DNA of 31,410 bases from the NCBI GenBank assembly GCA_002221725.1, contig NJFT01000339.1, positions 1 to 31,410 on the forward strand. Reading direction: 5' to 3'. Numbering within the stretch: position 1 is the first letter of the stretch; each line of letters begins with the position of its first letter. The DNA comes from Scedosporium boydii. Its lineage: Eukaryota; Ascomycota; Sordariomycetes; Microascales; Microascaceae. Of this stretch, positions 1 to 9,378 are shown one piece after another. Both the position numbers and the translations under genes were made by a program. The notes beneath the pieces are model-generated. The model searched no databases. It worked only from the letters and a program-made list of their open reading frames with translations, and was not told the origin of the DNA.

Positions 1-567
1 TTTTTTTTCTTTCGTTTCCCGCCTTTTCTTTACTTATTCTTCTCCTTCAAAGCAGGGTCCTGCATTTTGTGTGTTCCAATGCCACTTTCTTACCAATCTA
101 ATTCTGAGATGCCTTTGCCTAGATGCTTGATTTTAGAGAGTACATCCTTCGTAAAACACCAGACCAAGTCAAGTTGAAGCTAAACACTTGATCGGCTCTC
201 CCTAGACTTATATTTTGGCGCTTTGTCGCCTCTAATTTTGTCCTTAGGCCACGTCTGAAAACTGCAACGCCAAACCTGAATTTCAGCATTAGAGGGGTAC
301 AGATCACGTGAAATGTTTTGCAGGAAACCAAGAGCTTTGCAGACTGCACCAGGACCCCAACGGTCCAATAGCAGGCGTGATCCTTGACAGACATTTTTTC
401 GAGACCCCTCCTCCCCCACCACAGATTCAGATCCACGATAGTCGCCTCTTCCTACCTACAATCCTGATCCCTCCATTCTTTTCTTCTATCAGCCCCGCCT
501 TCAAAAATCCCCTTTCCCTTCCGTACTTCTTTTGTTTCTCCATACCCATCTTCACATTCCAGCAAAA
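1..567 (+). promoter_or_regulatory. TCTP promoter and pyrimidine-rich leader
   Basis: No gene is recognised here. The stretch lies directly upstream of the TCTP start codon. It holds a palindromic E-box-like site TCACGTGA at 304-311 and a CCAAT box at 365-369. From about 404 to 560 the top strand becomes almost pure pyrimidine (C/T tracts), as is common just upstream of highly expressed fungal genes, and leads into the ATG in the context CAAAAATG. Short open frames here look like chance. Transcription start is not determinable from sequence alone. Confidence 0.5.
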
Positions 568-1436
568 ATGATTATTCTCAAGGTATGTTATCCCATCTGC
601 GATGCCCCTGTTGGCTCTTTTAGAACTGCCTACTGAACCCCGCACCTGCAGGACATCATCTCTGGAGACGAGATCCTCTCGGACTCGTACGACCTCAAGG
701 AGGTCGGCGGCATCGTCTATGAGGCCGACTGCGCTATGATTACCGAGGAAGCTGTCAACGTCGGTTCGTACATCCCCTTGCGATAGAAAAGTTGTTTTAC
801 AATTGACCACTTTGTGCATGTGCCACTAACTCTGAAACCTTTTTTTTTTTTCCCTAATCTTTTAGACACTGGTGCCAATGCTTCCGCTGAGGAGGCCGAG
901 GAGGCCCTCGAGGACACGGCCGTCAAGGTCAACAACATCATCCACTCTTTCCGTCTCCAGGAGACCTCCTTTGATAAGAAGGGCTATCTTGCCTACCTCA
1001 AGGGTACGCGATGAAACGCCCCCAGCTCTACCTACCCGCCAAGCTTCCCGCGAACAACAATTGCAGACGACGATGACTTGGAATCTTGGTATATCTAACT
1101 TGTTTCGAAACACAGGTTACATGAAGGCCGTCAAGGGCAAGCTCCAGGAGAAGGGTGCTTCTGCGGATGAGGTTAAGGCCTTTGAGACTGGTGCCTCGAA
1201 GTTCGTCAAGGAGACCCTCCTCCCCAACTTCAAGGACTACGAGTTCTATACCGGCGAGTCCATGGATCCCGATGCTATGTAAGATCCTCTCTACCGCTGC
1301 AGCTCCCGCAGTTGCTCTCGGAAACCAGTTATCTAACCTGCGTCAATATAGGGTCGTCCTCCTTAACTACCGTGAGGACGGTGTCACCCCTTATGTCACT
1401 ATCTGGAAGCATGGCCTCAGTGAGATGAAGGTTTAA
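568..1436 (+). CDS. Translationally controlled tumour protein (TCTP) homologue
   Basis: Five exons: 568-582, 652-763, 866-1003, 1116-1278, 1352-1436 (513 nt, 170 aa). All four introns are GT-AG and the frame is continuous. The product starts [18 protein letters not shown] and ends [14 protein letters not shown], which is recognisably TCTP, and the length matches the family (about 168-172 aa). TCTP (Mss4-like fold) is an abundant cytosolic protein associated with ribosomes, growth control and stress; in yeast the homologue is Tma19. The first coding exon holds only five codons (MIILK), so a model that starts downstream would lose the N-terminal strand. The upstream polypyrimidine leader fits high expression. 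The gene is convergent with the proline-rich gene on the minus strand. Identification is very secure; exon edges rest on consensus splice sites and family likeness. Confidence 0.96.
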
Positions 1437-1893
1437 GCAGACGATAATTTGATCCATCCTTTTGCATGCCATATCCGCCCAACCCTTCTAACCTCTACCC
1501 CCCCCCCCCCCCCCCTTTTCGACCGTTGTTTCCCCGCGTATAGACGCATCATATGACCAAAATTCAAGATGGGATTTGGCATATATACCTTTTGCAAGTT
1601 GAACAGGATGCAATAAAACAAAAAAACGGGGTACGAAGCCATGACCCACGAGTGCGCCCTTTCTTTTGGCGGCTCTCCAACAACGAACACCTAAAAAGTC
1701 TCTCCAAGCGCTATTTATTTGGACGTGAAGTTATTGATGTAAAGTGATATTACATGTACGCTGTGACTAATGATATGCAATGCTAACCCTTAATATAACG
1801 AGACATGAACCGTATGTATGCTGTTTAGGCCCCCGCCCCAACCATAATACATTTCCTCTTCCTCTTCCCCTCATGTACCTCTAGCTCTTGCTC
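1437..1893. other. Convergent 3' intergenic region with C18 homopolymer
   Basis: About 457 bp between the stop codon of TCTP and the stop of the minus-strand proline-rich gene. It presumably holds both 3' UTRs. It contains an uninterrupted run of 18 C at 1498-1515. An AATAAA-like poly(A) signal, CAATAAAAC, follows at about 1610. No further gene is seen. Confidence 0.5.
1498..1515. repeat. Poly-C tract (C18)
   Basis: Eighteen consecutive C residues in the 3' UTR of TCTP, followed by TTTT. Such a tract is length-unstable and may be miscounted in sequencing. Confidence 0.9.
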
Positions 1894-2891
1894 TCATGAA
1901 AATCGCGGCTTCGTCGCCAGTGGCAGTGGAGGTGGTGCATCAGCCGTAGTTCCAGGACCAGCCCCAACCCCAGCGGCCGCTCCATGCCTCTTCCTCGGAA
2001 CAGGGGGCGGCGGCGGCTTCTTCTTCTTCGTCACCAACGCAGCAGCCGACGACAAGGACGACGACGACGACGACGACGCAGCCGTAGCCCCCTCACCCGC
2101 GGCATGCTGCTGCCCCGTATTCTGCCCCGCCACCATTTCACCCACGCGATCGGCGATACCGTACTTCTGATTCAAGTTATTAGCCGTGCGCGCCCCGGCC
2201 GCGACCTGCTCGCCGTGCCTCTGCCTGAAATTATTGGCCGTCTCGGCGGCGCTCTTCGCGTCCTGGAGGGATACGGACGAAGGGTCTTTGTGGAAGTTGT
2301 TCGCGGTGCGGAGGGCGGCTTTCTTCTGGGCCCAAGTGGTTCCTTCGGCTGGCGGTTGTGCTTGTTGCTGCGTCGTGGCGGAGGAGGAGGATATTCCTAG
2401 GCCGGGGACGGAGATGCCCGCTGCGCCGAGGCGGGATACGGCGGATTGGTTGAGGTAAGGGTCCGAAGTTGTGGGGGGTTGCGTCCGCGGTGGAAGACGG
2501 GGAGGAAGGGCCGGAGGACCCGGTTTCGCGGCGGAGGAGGTGGAGGATGGTGGCGGGACTTTTGTTCGGGGTGGAGGGGGTGGGAGGGGGGCGGAGGGAT
2601 CGAGGCGGCGGCGGGGAGGGGGCTCGAAGGTTGAGGGGTCGCGGAGTTCGTTGATGGGTCGCGGGTTATATGCTGGGGGAGTTGAGCGTTTGTCACGGTG
2701 GAGCATCCCAGACTGTGTATAATACCTCAGGGGCGAGTTGTTAGTCGTTGATACATGGTGTGTGAAGATACGGTTGGCGAGGGCACAAGGGAGAAGGGGA
2801 GAGGGATAAACTGGGGGTTGTTCGAACGTACGACTTGATTCCGGACGCCATCGCCGCGGACAGAATTGAACTTCTCCTTGATCGAATCCAT
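1894..2891 (-). CDS. Proline-rich SH3-ligand-like protein (Aim3-like, tentative)
   Basis: Two exons on the minus strand: 2891-2832 and 2712-1894 (292 aa). The 119-nt intron has donor GTACGT, a CTAAC branch site and acceptor CACAG. Exon 1 encodes MDSIKEKFNSVRGDGVRNQV. Exon 2 carries polyproline runs (near residues 60-90 and close to the C-terminus, KKKKPPPPPVPRK), which are classic SH3-domain ligands, and a poly-Ser run. In the middle are three related copies of a TANNF/TANNL motif, preceded by WAQKKAALR. A similar arrangement is known, to my recollection, from fungal cortical-actin-patch proteins of the Aim3 kind, but that is family memory and not proof. No catalytic domain is visible. The protein is likely an adaptor at actin patches. 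It shares a divergent promoter of 436 bp with the Mis12 gene. Confidence 0.75.
2057..2077. repeat. (GAC)7 microsatellite coding poly-Ser
   Basis: Seven perfect GAC units on the plus strand. Read on the minus strand they give TCG codons and most of the poly-Ser run of the proline-rich protein, so its length is expected to vary between strains without breaking the frame. Confidence 0.85.
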
Positions 2892-3327
2892 GGTAGGCGA
2901 GCTGTTCCAGATGATCTGGAAAGCAAAGATCAAATCCGAAGATTTAGGTTCTGACCGTTGGGCTAAATGGTTGATGCAATGGCCAGCGAGGACCCCTGGG
3001 ATCGCTCTCTCTCTTGGGAACGTCTTAGTGGTTCAGCTGGTGACGTAAGATTTCATAGTGGGGCAGGTCCTGTCCTGGGGAAGTTGCATGTGCATTGCAG
3101 TTGGGCGGGTACGAAGTACAAGCAGCTAGAGGCGCTGTTGAGGGCTGTTCTGTTGCCCCTCCAAGGTCAGTGCGACTTCGTCAACATTTTGAACTGCCCA
3201 AATTGATTTTCCGCGTCGCGTCTTGAGCCTTCACCATTAAGCAATTCCCGACTCGACCAGATACGAATATTGCAAAGGCCACCGCAACTCGTGCACAACG
3301 TCCAGTGCACACGTTCCACATCTAACC
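2892..3327. promoter_or_regulatory. Divergent promoter: proline-rich gene / Mis12
   Basis: 436 bp between two start codons in opposite directions, so it must contain both promoters and 5' UTRs. I see no TATA box in a convincing position. Short open frames here are not coding by any likeness I recognise. Confidence 0.5.
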
Positions 3328-4443
3328 ATGGCACAACCTCCCTCCTCTCAAAAAGCAGATCATGAACTCCTAACAGAACACTTCGGCTACCCGCCCGTCA
3401 GTCTCCTCGACGACATCATCAACACCGTAAACATCCTCGCCGAAAGCGCCCTCAAATCAATCGAACAATTCCTCTCCTCCACGCCCCCCAAATCCCTCGG
3501 TTTCCGCGACGCCAAAAAATCCTCCTCGTCCTCCTCTTCATCGAACCACGGCACGGCCCCTCCGGCCCTCGCAGCCGAAGATGCCGCCAAGTTTGAAATC
3601 GACAACGGAACACACCAGCTCGAGACCCTGCTGTGCTCCTCCATCGACCGCAACTTCGACATCTTTGAACTCTACGTCATGAGGCACCTTCTACGCATCG
3701 CGCCTGAGGATCGACCCTGGATTAAATTGAAGCACTACGAAGGCCTAGACTTTGAGCGCGCTGCTGCCGCCGCTGCAGCCACACCCGACCAAGAAACGAG
3801 CTTTCCGACGGTCACGTCCGTCAACGCGCTGCGGAGAAAACTTCGCGCCTCGCAACGTCTAAACGTCCTCCTCCAAGCCGAAAAGGCCAAAAACGACGCC
3901 CTCCTCCGCCAGCTTCGCTCTCTCGTCGGCGGAAGCGAAGCAGAAGCAGCAGCAGCAGCAGCCGACGAGGAGGTCATGAAGGAGGACTCGGACGGCAAGG
4001 CGGCGCCGTTGGAGTTTTTGCGCGACGTGGGCTCGCTCGCCGAGGGCGATGCGCAGACGCCCATACGCACGACTACGGCGTTTACGCTGTCGCAATTGCA
4101 GGCTTTGAGGGCCCTGTCTACTTCTTTGAAGAATATGGGGCCTGATTTGGTGGAGGTAGCGGGCGCGGGTGGTGGTGATGATGAAGGCGGGGAGGGGGCT
4201 TCTTCGAAGAGGAATAGGACGTGGAGGAGCGAGAGGGTGGGGTACGTCGAGGGTCTGACAAGGAAGCATCTGGAGAATGTGAGAGGGTTGGAGTTGGGGA
4301 GTCAAGGGGAGGTGAGGGATGGGGAGTGGCAGGCGGAGGGGAGGAAGTTTAGTAAGGGTGAAGTTGGGGAGTTGGAGCAGGTGGCGAGCATATTGGGGGG
4401 TAGGGAGAGGGATGATGATGATGATAGGATGGATGAGTCGTAG
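3328..4443 (+). CDS. Kinetochore protein Mis12/Mtw1
   Basis: One uninterrupted frame of 371 aa beginning ATGGCACAACC in a good fungal start context (CTAACCATGG). The N-terminal third carries the Mis12 signature: HELLTEHFGYPPVSLLDDIIN, then a helix with NILAESALKSIEQFL, and after a low-complexity Ser linker (about residues 65-80) the second block LETLLCSSIDRNFDIFELYVMRHLL around residues 98-122. The protein is a subunit of the MIND/Mis12 complex, which joins the CENP-C/inner kinetochore to the Ndc80 and Spc105 arms at centromeres. The middle and C-terminal parts are helical and rich in Ala, Glu and Gly with acidic runs (DDDDD near the end). The third codon position shifts from C-rich to G-rich along the gene. 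No intron is needed. Identification is strong. Confidence 0.93.
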   Translation: MAQPPSSQKADHELLTEHFGYPPVSLLDDIINTVNILAESALKSIEQFLSSTPPKSLGFRDAKKSSSSSSSSNHGTAPPALAAEDAAKFEIDNGTHQLETLLCSSIDRNFDIFELYVMRHLLRIAPEDRPWIKLKHYEGLDFERAAAAAAATPDQETSFPTVTSVNALRRKLRASQRLNVLLQAEKAKNDALLRQLRSLVGGSEAEAAAAAADEEVMKEDSDGKAAPLEFLRDVGSLAEGDAQTPIRTTTAFTLSQLQALRALSTSLKNMGPDLVEVAGAGGGDDEGGEGASSKRNRTWRSERVGYVEGLTRKHLENVRGLELGSQGEVRDGEWQAEGRKFSKGEVGELEQVASILGGRERDDDDDRMDES

Positions 4444-5015
4444 GAGAAGGGGGTTCTTTCTTCTTCTTCTTTGATGAAACGAGTTTTACCATATAATGAA
4501 TGGATTGGCCAGGGCTGGAGCGATTGGGTAGGCTTTTGGAGTTTGGGGATACATTGTGAGCAATATGTTTCAAACTTGTCAAAAGGCGGGTGCTCTTCTT
4601 CATGGGATCTGGTGAAACTAGGACTGTCTTTCAACACTTCTGATACGCGAGTGGGCGTTCCCATCTTGATCGATTGATATTCTTTCATAGACTAACTATC
4701 CAAAATCAAGTCTAACATGTGTGAGTCGTAATTGTAATTGTATGTATACGTTCTGTCTGAACTCCCAAGCAGGCAATGCAGCCTCGTGTATAGTTTCCCC
4801 CAATTCAAATGTATCCGAAAATCCCGAGCGAAGAAAAGGAAGAATCCAGACAATACAACGCCCTGAGCGGACCGACTGCCATCTCGGTCAAACGCCATTA
4901 TGCTAGAAAAAAAAATCTCATGGTAAAAACACAAAACGGGGAAATGAAGAACCCAAGGCAAAAAAGCACGTGAAAAAGGCGAATGAGAATGAGCCGCTGC
5001 TGATTTTTGTTTAGT
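4444..5015. other. Convergent intergenic region Mis12/ATG15
   Basis: 572 bp between two stop codons facing each other; it is expected to hold the 3' UTRs of both genes. A run of A residues on the plus strand (about 4905-4916) and T/A-rich stretches are the only notable features. No gene, RNA or repeat is seen. Confidence 0.5.
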
Positions 5016-6965
5016 TTAAAGTTCGCCCGGCTCAACAGGTTCCGTATTTTCATCACCCCACTCGAGACAATAGCCAAGCCACGACCGACGGACGCACGAT
5101 TCCGCGGGAGGTGCTTCTGTGGTTGTCGTGGGCTCTGTGGGGCTGGTGGTGGCTGGCGTGGACGTTGGGATGGGGGTGATGGAATGGATCGGGCTGGCCG
5201 TGTCTGTACCCGAACCCGTGGTCGTTGTCGTCTCATCGTAGCAACCCCAGAAACGGCCAGGCGTAAGGCAGGTGGTCGACGCCGTTGTTGAAGGGATAGT
5301 TGTCACTGGTTTAGTCGTGGTGGTAGTCTCCTCCTCTGTCGTAGTAGTGGTCTTGTCCTTGCAACCGAACCAACCGGGGGTCTTGCAGGTAGAGGTGGAC
5401 GAAGTGCTGGTCGGTGTCGTAGTAACAGTTCCAGACGAATTCGTGGCAACCGTCGTGGTCGTCTTGTCCAAGCAGCCCCACCAGCCAGGAGTCTCGCAGG
5501 TTTCCGTCCGAGTGCGGGTCATAGTCGTAGTTGAAGATGAGGACGTCGTCGTGCTTTCGGTTCCGTTGCTCTCGTACATCTTCCAATTGGCGCAGTCACG
5601 GCATTCGGGCGTCCGCTTGCACTCCGGTACCGTGTCGTACTTCATGATCACATCGTGGATGACGGACCGGATCTTGTGAGTACCAATGCCGACTCGCCAG
5701 CCCTTATCGGCGACAACGTCGTAGGTGCATTCGAACCCGGTATGGCAGACAGATTCCATTGCGTAGCCGCCAAATGAGCACGTCGAAGTAGCACCGTTGC
5801 AGGTTCCGATGTAGACAGGGTCGGCGGTGTGTCCGAAGTGGAATGTCCCGGTGTAGTCTCGGGCCTGGGGCGTATCGGGGTCGGCGCCAGGAGGAACGGG
5901 AAGGCCTAAGCGGCTAGCAGGGAGAGCTTCCGGCACGGCCTCGAACGTGACGACGGGGACACCGTAGGTCAGACCAAGGAGCGAACTAACGGCACCGCCG
6001 AGCGAGTGGCCAACAAGCCAAACATTGGAGTTGGGATACATTTCGGTGATGTTAGAGTAGAGCTCTCGGCCGGCGGTATAGTAGCGGTTCTCATCGTACA
6101 ACGCCTGCCTGACGCAAGTGTTGTTGCAGCTATACGTTCCCGTTGCGCAGTCGCAGACCTTTGTCCACGACCACTGGCCCTGTTGCGCACAGCAGCAACT
6201 GAAGAACAGGTTATCGTTAATCTTATCGTTCGTCGTCGTACCCTCCCCATCGAATAAAGCAGGGGATGTCCCCTTGAGACCGATAATGATGGTGCTGTTT
6301 CCCTCGTCGACCCAGACGTGGCCTCGTAGACCGTCCAGCTCCCAGCCAAAGCTCACGCCGTGATCGTAGGGATCATCGATATCCTCCCAATCAGCACCGT
6401 CCTCGTTTTGTACGTATGCGTTGGATGCGATCAGAGCCAGGTTCAGGATGGTATCTTTATCAGTCACGTTCGGCGCCGGCACGTCCTCAACAGTCCAGGC
6501 AGATGGTCCGAACGCGGCAACACGACCGCTCCTCCTGCTCTCCGCCACGAGAGGATCGACAACGGATGGCCGCCTATCGATAAGGCGTTCGATACGGGTG
6601 CCGCCGCTCTTGACCTTTAACCGTGTCGGTATCGCCATCTCGTCGTATTCATCCTCGGCAACAAGCATCACCTGTGCGTCTGGATGTACATCTTTCCGCT
6701 TGTGCAAACGGGGGTACTTGTAAGTCCCATGGTGGAAGACGTGTCGGAGATTAAATACGTGCTCGGCGGGTACGGGAGGCTCTGGCTTTAAGGGACCCGG
6801 GGGTGCGGGAGAGAGGAGGATATCGTCGAGGTTTGGGATGGGCGGCGCGGCTGCAGCAGATATGGGGGCGAGGGCGCCGGCGATCGGAGATAGTGCGAGG
6901 AACGATAAGAGGACTTGGGCGGTGACTCGCCTCGCAGACTGGCACCTATTCCGTCTAGGCTTCAT
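5016..6965 (-). CDS. ATG15: Vacuolar phospholipase Atg15
   Basis: Single exon, 649 aa from the ATG at 6965. The frame stays open upstream to 7037 but only from a GTG, so the ATG giving [13 protein letters not shown] is preferred. Residues about 14-37 form a signal-anchor helix, as in Atg15, which enters the vacuole through the multivesicular-body route and breaks down autophagic-body and Cvt membranes. The lipase core contains GHSLGG at about 319-324 (nucleophile S321). Asp in HTADPVYIG (about 382) and His in GTHKIRSV (about 430) fit the rest of the catalytic triad. A Cys-rich patch ([18 protein letters not shown]) and several N-glycosylation sites lie before and inside the core. The C-terminal 150 residues are a Thr/Ser-rich stalk carrying repeated C-x-TPG-W-x-GC-x-D units. 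It is divergent from NDUFB4. Confidence 0.95.
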   Translation of the reverse strand: MKPRRNRCQSARRVTAQVLLSFLALSPIAGALAPISAAAAPPIPNLDDILLSPAPPGPLKPEPPVPAEHVFNLRHVFHHGTYKYPRLHKRKDVHPDAQVMLVAEDEYDEMAIPTRLKVKSGGTRIERLIDRRPSVVDPLVAESRRSGRVAAFGPSAWTVEDVPAPNVTDKDTILNLALIASNAYVQNEDGADWEDIDDPYDHGVSFGWELDGLRGHVWVDEGNSTIIIGLKGTSPALFDGEGTTTNDKINDNLFFSCCCAQQGQWSWTKVCDCATGTYSCNNTCVRQALYDENRYYTAGRELYSNITEMYPNSNVWLVGHSLGGAVSSLLGLTYGVPVVTFEAVPEALPASRLGLPVPPGADPDTPQARDYTGTFHFGHTADPVYIGTCNGATSTCSFGGYAMESVCHTGFECTYDVVADKGWRVGIGTHKIRSVIHDVIMKYDTVPECKRTPECRDCANWKMYESNGTESTTTSSSSTTTMTRTRTETCETPGWWGCLDKTTTTVATNSSGTVTTTPTSTSSTSTCKTPGWFGCKDKTTTTTEEETTTTTKPVTTIPSTTASTTCLTPGRFWGCYDETTTTTGSGTDTASPIHSITPIPTSTPATTSPTEPTTTTEAPPAESCVRRSWLGYCLEWGDENTEPVEPGEL

Positions 6966-7521
6966 ATTGAAGAAGATGTTGTATGGGTAGGTAAAACAAA
7001 GGAAAAGGAAATAAGGAGATTGGGGAAATCGAAACACACAAGTTTGTTGGTGAAGAAGGGAGAATTGTTGAGAGGGATGGGAAGGGGAAAGAGGAGGTAT
7101 TAGTGGCCAACAGTGACGACGAAGCGGAGCGCGTGCCTCTTATCAGGCGGTCGTTCCGAAGCCAAGTGGTTGACGTCTTTAAGTGGGGAGGATGAGCCAG
7201 TTTAAGTGTCAGCCTGGAAAACAGTCAGATTCCGGCTGCTGCCGGCTGGGGATTGGCCTGTGGAGTGCGGGTGTTGATTCTAAGGCATGTGATTGGTTCT
7301 TCTGGATTCTATGGGGAGCAACATCGAGAATTGGCGGGAAACTTGGATGACCAATGAAGATCACGTGAAGACCCACTTTCGTGACATCCGACAGTCCGCC
7401 GTCCAACTTCAAGATCCAAGGAAAATGGTTCATCACCAAAGAAGAAGGTCCTGAGGTCCTCGATAGACAGCTACAACCACCCCTTGTCTAGAGACGTTGA
7501 ACCGCAAGGAACTCACACAAC
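6966..7521. promoter_or_regulatory. Divergent promoter: ATG15 / NDUFB4
   Basis: 556 bp between two opposite start codons. It contains a CCAAT box at 7351-7355, inverted CCAAT (ATTGG) at 7252-7256 and 7292-7296, and a perfect TCACGTGA palindrome at 7361-7368. Several CCAAT boxes before a respiratory gene would fit control by the Hap/CBC complex, which is inference. The same TCACGTGA octamer occurs upstream of TCTP. Confidence 0.6.
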
Positions 7522-7934
7522 ATGGCCGGACACGGTAGGTGCAGCTGCTATGCCAATTGACCGCGACAAGTGCTGACAAAAGACTCTGGACAGCCCCCCT
7601 CGACCCTGCCATTGTCAGGGCAGCTGGTAAGACCTCAAGATACCACGACCGCCCTCCGTTGCGAGCGTGAGCTTTAACTTTGGATGGGTAGAAATGCACT
7701 CGAAGAGGCACCTGTACTTCCGATGGACCCCTAGGACTGCCAGGATCACCCTCATGTACGTGGTGGTGGTGCCCTCGATTATCGGATATCTCGCATACAA
7801 GACGGACGTGAGTCGATCCTCGATCCTCGGCGAGACAACAATTGTCTCTCCCACACAGTGGTTTCTGACATTTGCTTTAGGGTCTCTGGGATTTCCGAGC
7901 GAAGAGGAGGGGCGATACTGTCTACGAGCGATAA
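7522..7934 (+). CDS. NADH:ubiquinone oxidoreductase subunit NDUFB4/B15
   Basis: Four exons: 7522-7534, 7594-7626, 7692-7807, 7881-7934 (216 nt, 71 aa). All introns are GT-AG and joined frames are open. The product begins MAGHAPLDPAIVRAAEM, then has FRWTPRTAR followed by one hydrophobic segment of about 20 residues (ITLMYVVVVPSIIGYLAY), and ends KTDGLWDFRAKRRGDTVYER. This is the pattern of the fungal B15 subunit: a short N-terminus, an RWTPRTA motif, one membrane helix and a basic tail. It is an accessory subunit of the membrane arm of mitochondrial complex I. Because the exons are tiny (13 and 33 nt), the gene is easily missed by ORF-based prediction. The gene is convergent with the SAP18 homologue. 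Confidence 0.9.
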
Positions 7935-8211
7935 AAAGAGCGCGTCAAGAGAAAGCAAGGTTTGGTGGGCGGAGTGTACGTGTACATATAAGAAACGAAA
8001 TAGACTGGAATTATGCCGGGTTCTTTCGTCTGCTGTGGAATACTGTCAATCCTATGAAGACCCAATTCATCGGCCTTCTGGCCGTATAGTCGTACAGGGG
8101 GTAGTGGTATCTTTATAGACGGGCTGCGCCAAAAACTGTCCCGTAGGGGTCAAGACCAAAAACGAACTGTGAAGTGAAAAGAAAAAAGCAATGGGGGTAT
8201 CCTTTTTTTCA

Positions 8212-8982
8212 TCACCATCTTCTACCGCCTTTCTGCCGTGGTGCGTTGGGCAGCCGCTCACCTCTCCTCCACTCCCCAGTCGGGAACGACGGCGCATTCC
8301 CAAAGGCCCCACCCCCTCCTCGTCCATCTCTTCCCATCCTTCCGCCTTCCCATCCAGATGACTTGCTCTCCCTCCTAGTCGGAACACCTAGCGCCACCGA
8401 GCCATCCTCCAAGGGCGGTAAGATGGCACACGAGACGCTATCGCCCACGACGAACTTGGCCTGCCCTAGCGTCTTGCGCCCGTCCCTCTCGACCTCTTCC
8501 CGCAGCTTCTCAAGCGCCTGCTCGTCCGGCGCATCACCCGGGCCTAGCTCTCCGATTACTATGCTCCCCAGGTCCTTGGTCAGATAGCGGCGTTGCTGCA
8601 TGTTTCGGATGTCTGGAAAGACGAGTTGGAAGGATAGACGGGTGCCAGTCGCCGGGCTGGGGAGAGGGGACGGAGAAGCATTTGCCGAGAAGAGAGCTGC
8701 GAGTTCGGTTAGGGTAGAATCTGGGTTAGCGTATATTGAGACATGCGGTGGCGGAAATCTCGAGTGAATGTCTTCCGGTCTGAGGTCGAGGGGGGAGGTA
8801 ATGGTTAGCTAGCGGTTCCTTTGTTTGGGGGGGATTGCGGCTGTGTCGAGGCCAGGTAGCTTTCGGTAGAGTGAGGATGTGAGTGAGGCAACGTGCCTTG
8901 GATAAGAGCCAGTTCTGAAGAATATGTTTACGAGAAATCGCGTCCTTTCGTCATCGTCGCTGTCCAAATGTATTGAGCTCAT
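8212..8982 (-). CDS. SAP18 homologue (Sin3-associated polypeptide), GC-AG intron
   Basis: Two exons, 8982-8897 and 8779-8212 (654 nt, 217 aa). Exon 1 starts MSSIHLDSDDDERTRFL and ends in FFRTGSYPR. Exon 2 gives RPEDIHSRFPPPHVSIYANP, then STLTELAALF, a GTRLSFQLVFPDIR strand and RYLTKDLGSIVIGEL, and later KFVVGDSVSCAILPP: the order of blocks in fungal SAP18. The Arg/Gly-rich tail with GEWRRGERLP is also typical of fungal members. SAP18 has a ubiquitin-like fold and works with the Sin3 histone deacetylase complex and, in metazoa, with the ASAP/EJC splicing complex. The intron 8896-8780 must start with GC (AAG/GCACGT): it is the only junction I found that joins both blocks in frame without a stop, and a CTAAC branch site precedes the acceptor CTCAG. 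It is divergent from PRP18. Confidence 0.88.
8780..8896 (-). other. GC-AG intron of the SAP18 gene
   Basis: 117 nt. Donor CAAG/GCACGT, branch-like GCTAAC about 30 nt before the acceptor, acceptor CCTCAG. The nearby GT (CAC/GTTGCC, three bases downstream) gives the wrong phase for the conserved block after the acceptor. Confidence 0.75.
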
Positions 8983-9378
8983 TTTAGGGCGATTATGAGG
9001 TGTTTGGCGGGTTGAGGCAGGAATGAACTGGAAGCTCGTGTGCTGAGCTGTGTGACTTGGAGCTTGTGAGATGGCGTAGCGGGGCGGTCCGTAATTATGG
9101 TTCTGGGGATCGGCTGAAATTTGAGAGTAGGCGGGGCTTTGCAGTTATCCGATTCGGCGGCGCTACTGTTTTCAACCTCAGAACACTGGAGAAACCAACT
9201 CCAAGACTTCGTTCCACCAAAACCATCTCGATCCACGCACAAATTCCACGCCCATAATACTTTCTGGCAGCATACCTCGGAAAACCTCCATCTAATTATA
9301 TCCAAAATTTAATATCAACCCACCACAAATAGAGACCCTTCACTGACCCCCCTCCCAAAGGGCGAACGAACCATCACC
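8983..9378. promoter_or_regulatory. Divergent promoter: SAP18 / PRP18
   Basis: 396 bp between opposite start codons of two nuclear RNA/chromatin genes, so it contains both promoters. I see no clear TATA box; A/C-rich sequence precedes the PRP18 start (CACCATGG). No additional gene is seen. Confidence 0.5.

Noticed and set aside
6966..7037. 24-residue N-terminal extension of Atg15 (hydrophobic)
   Set aside because: It has only a GTG start, and the ATG at 6965 already gives the expected short cytosolic tail and signal anchor.
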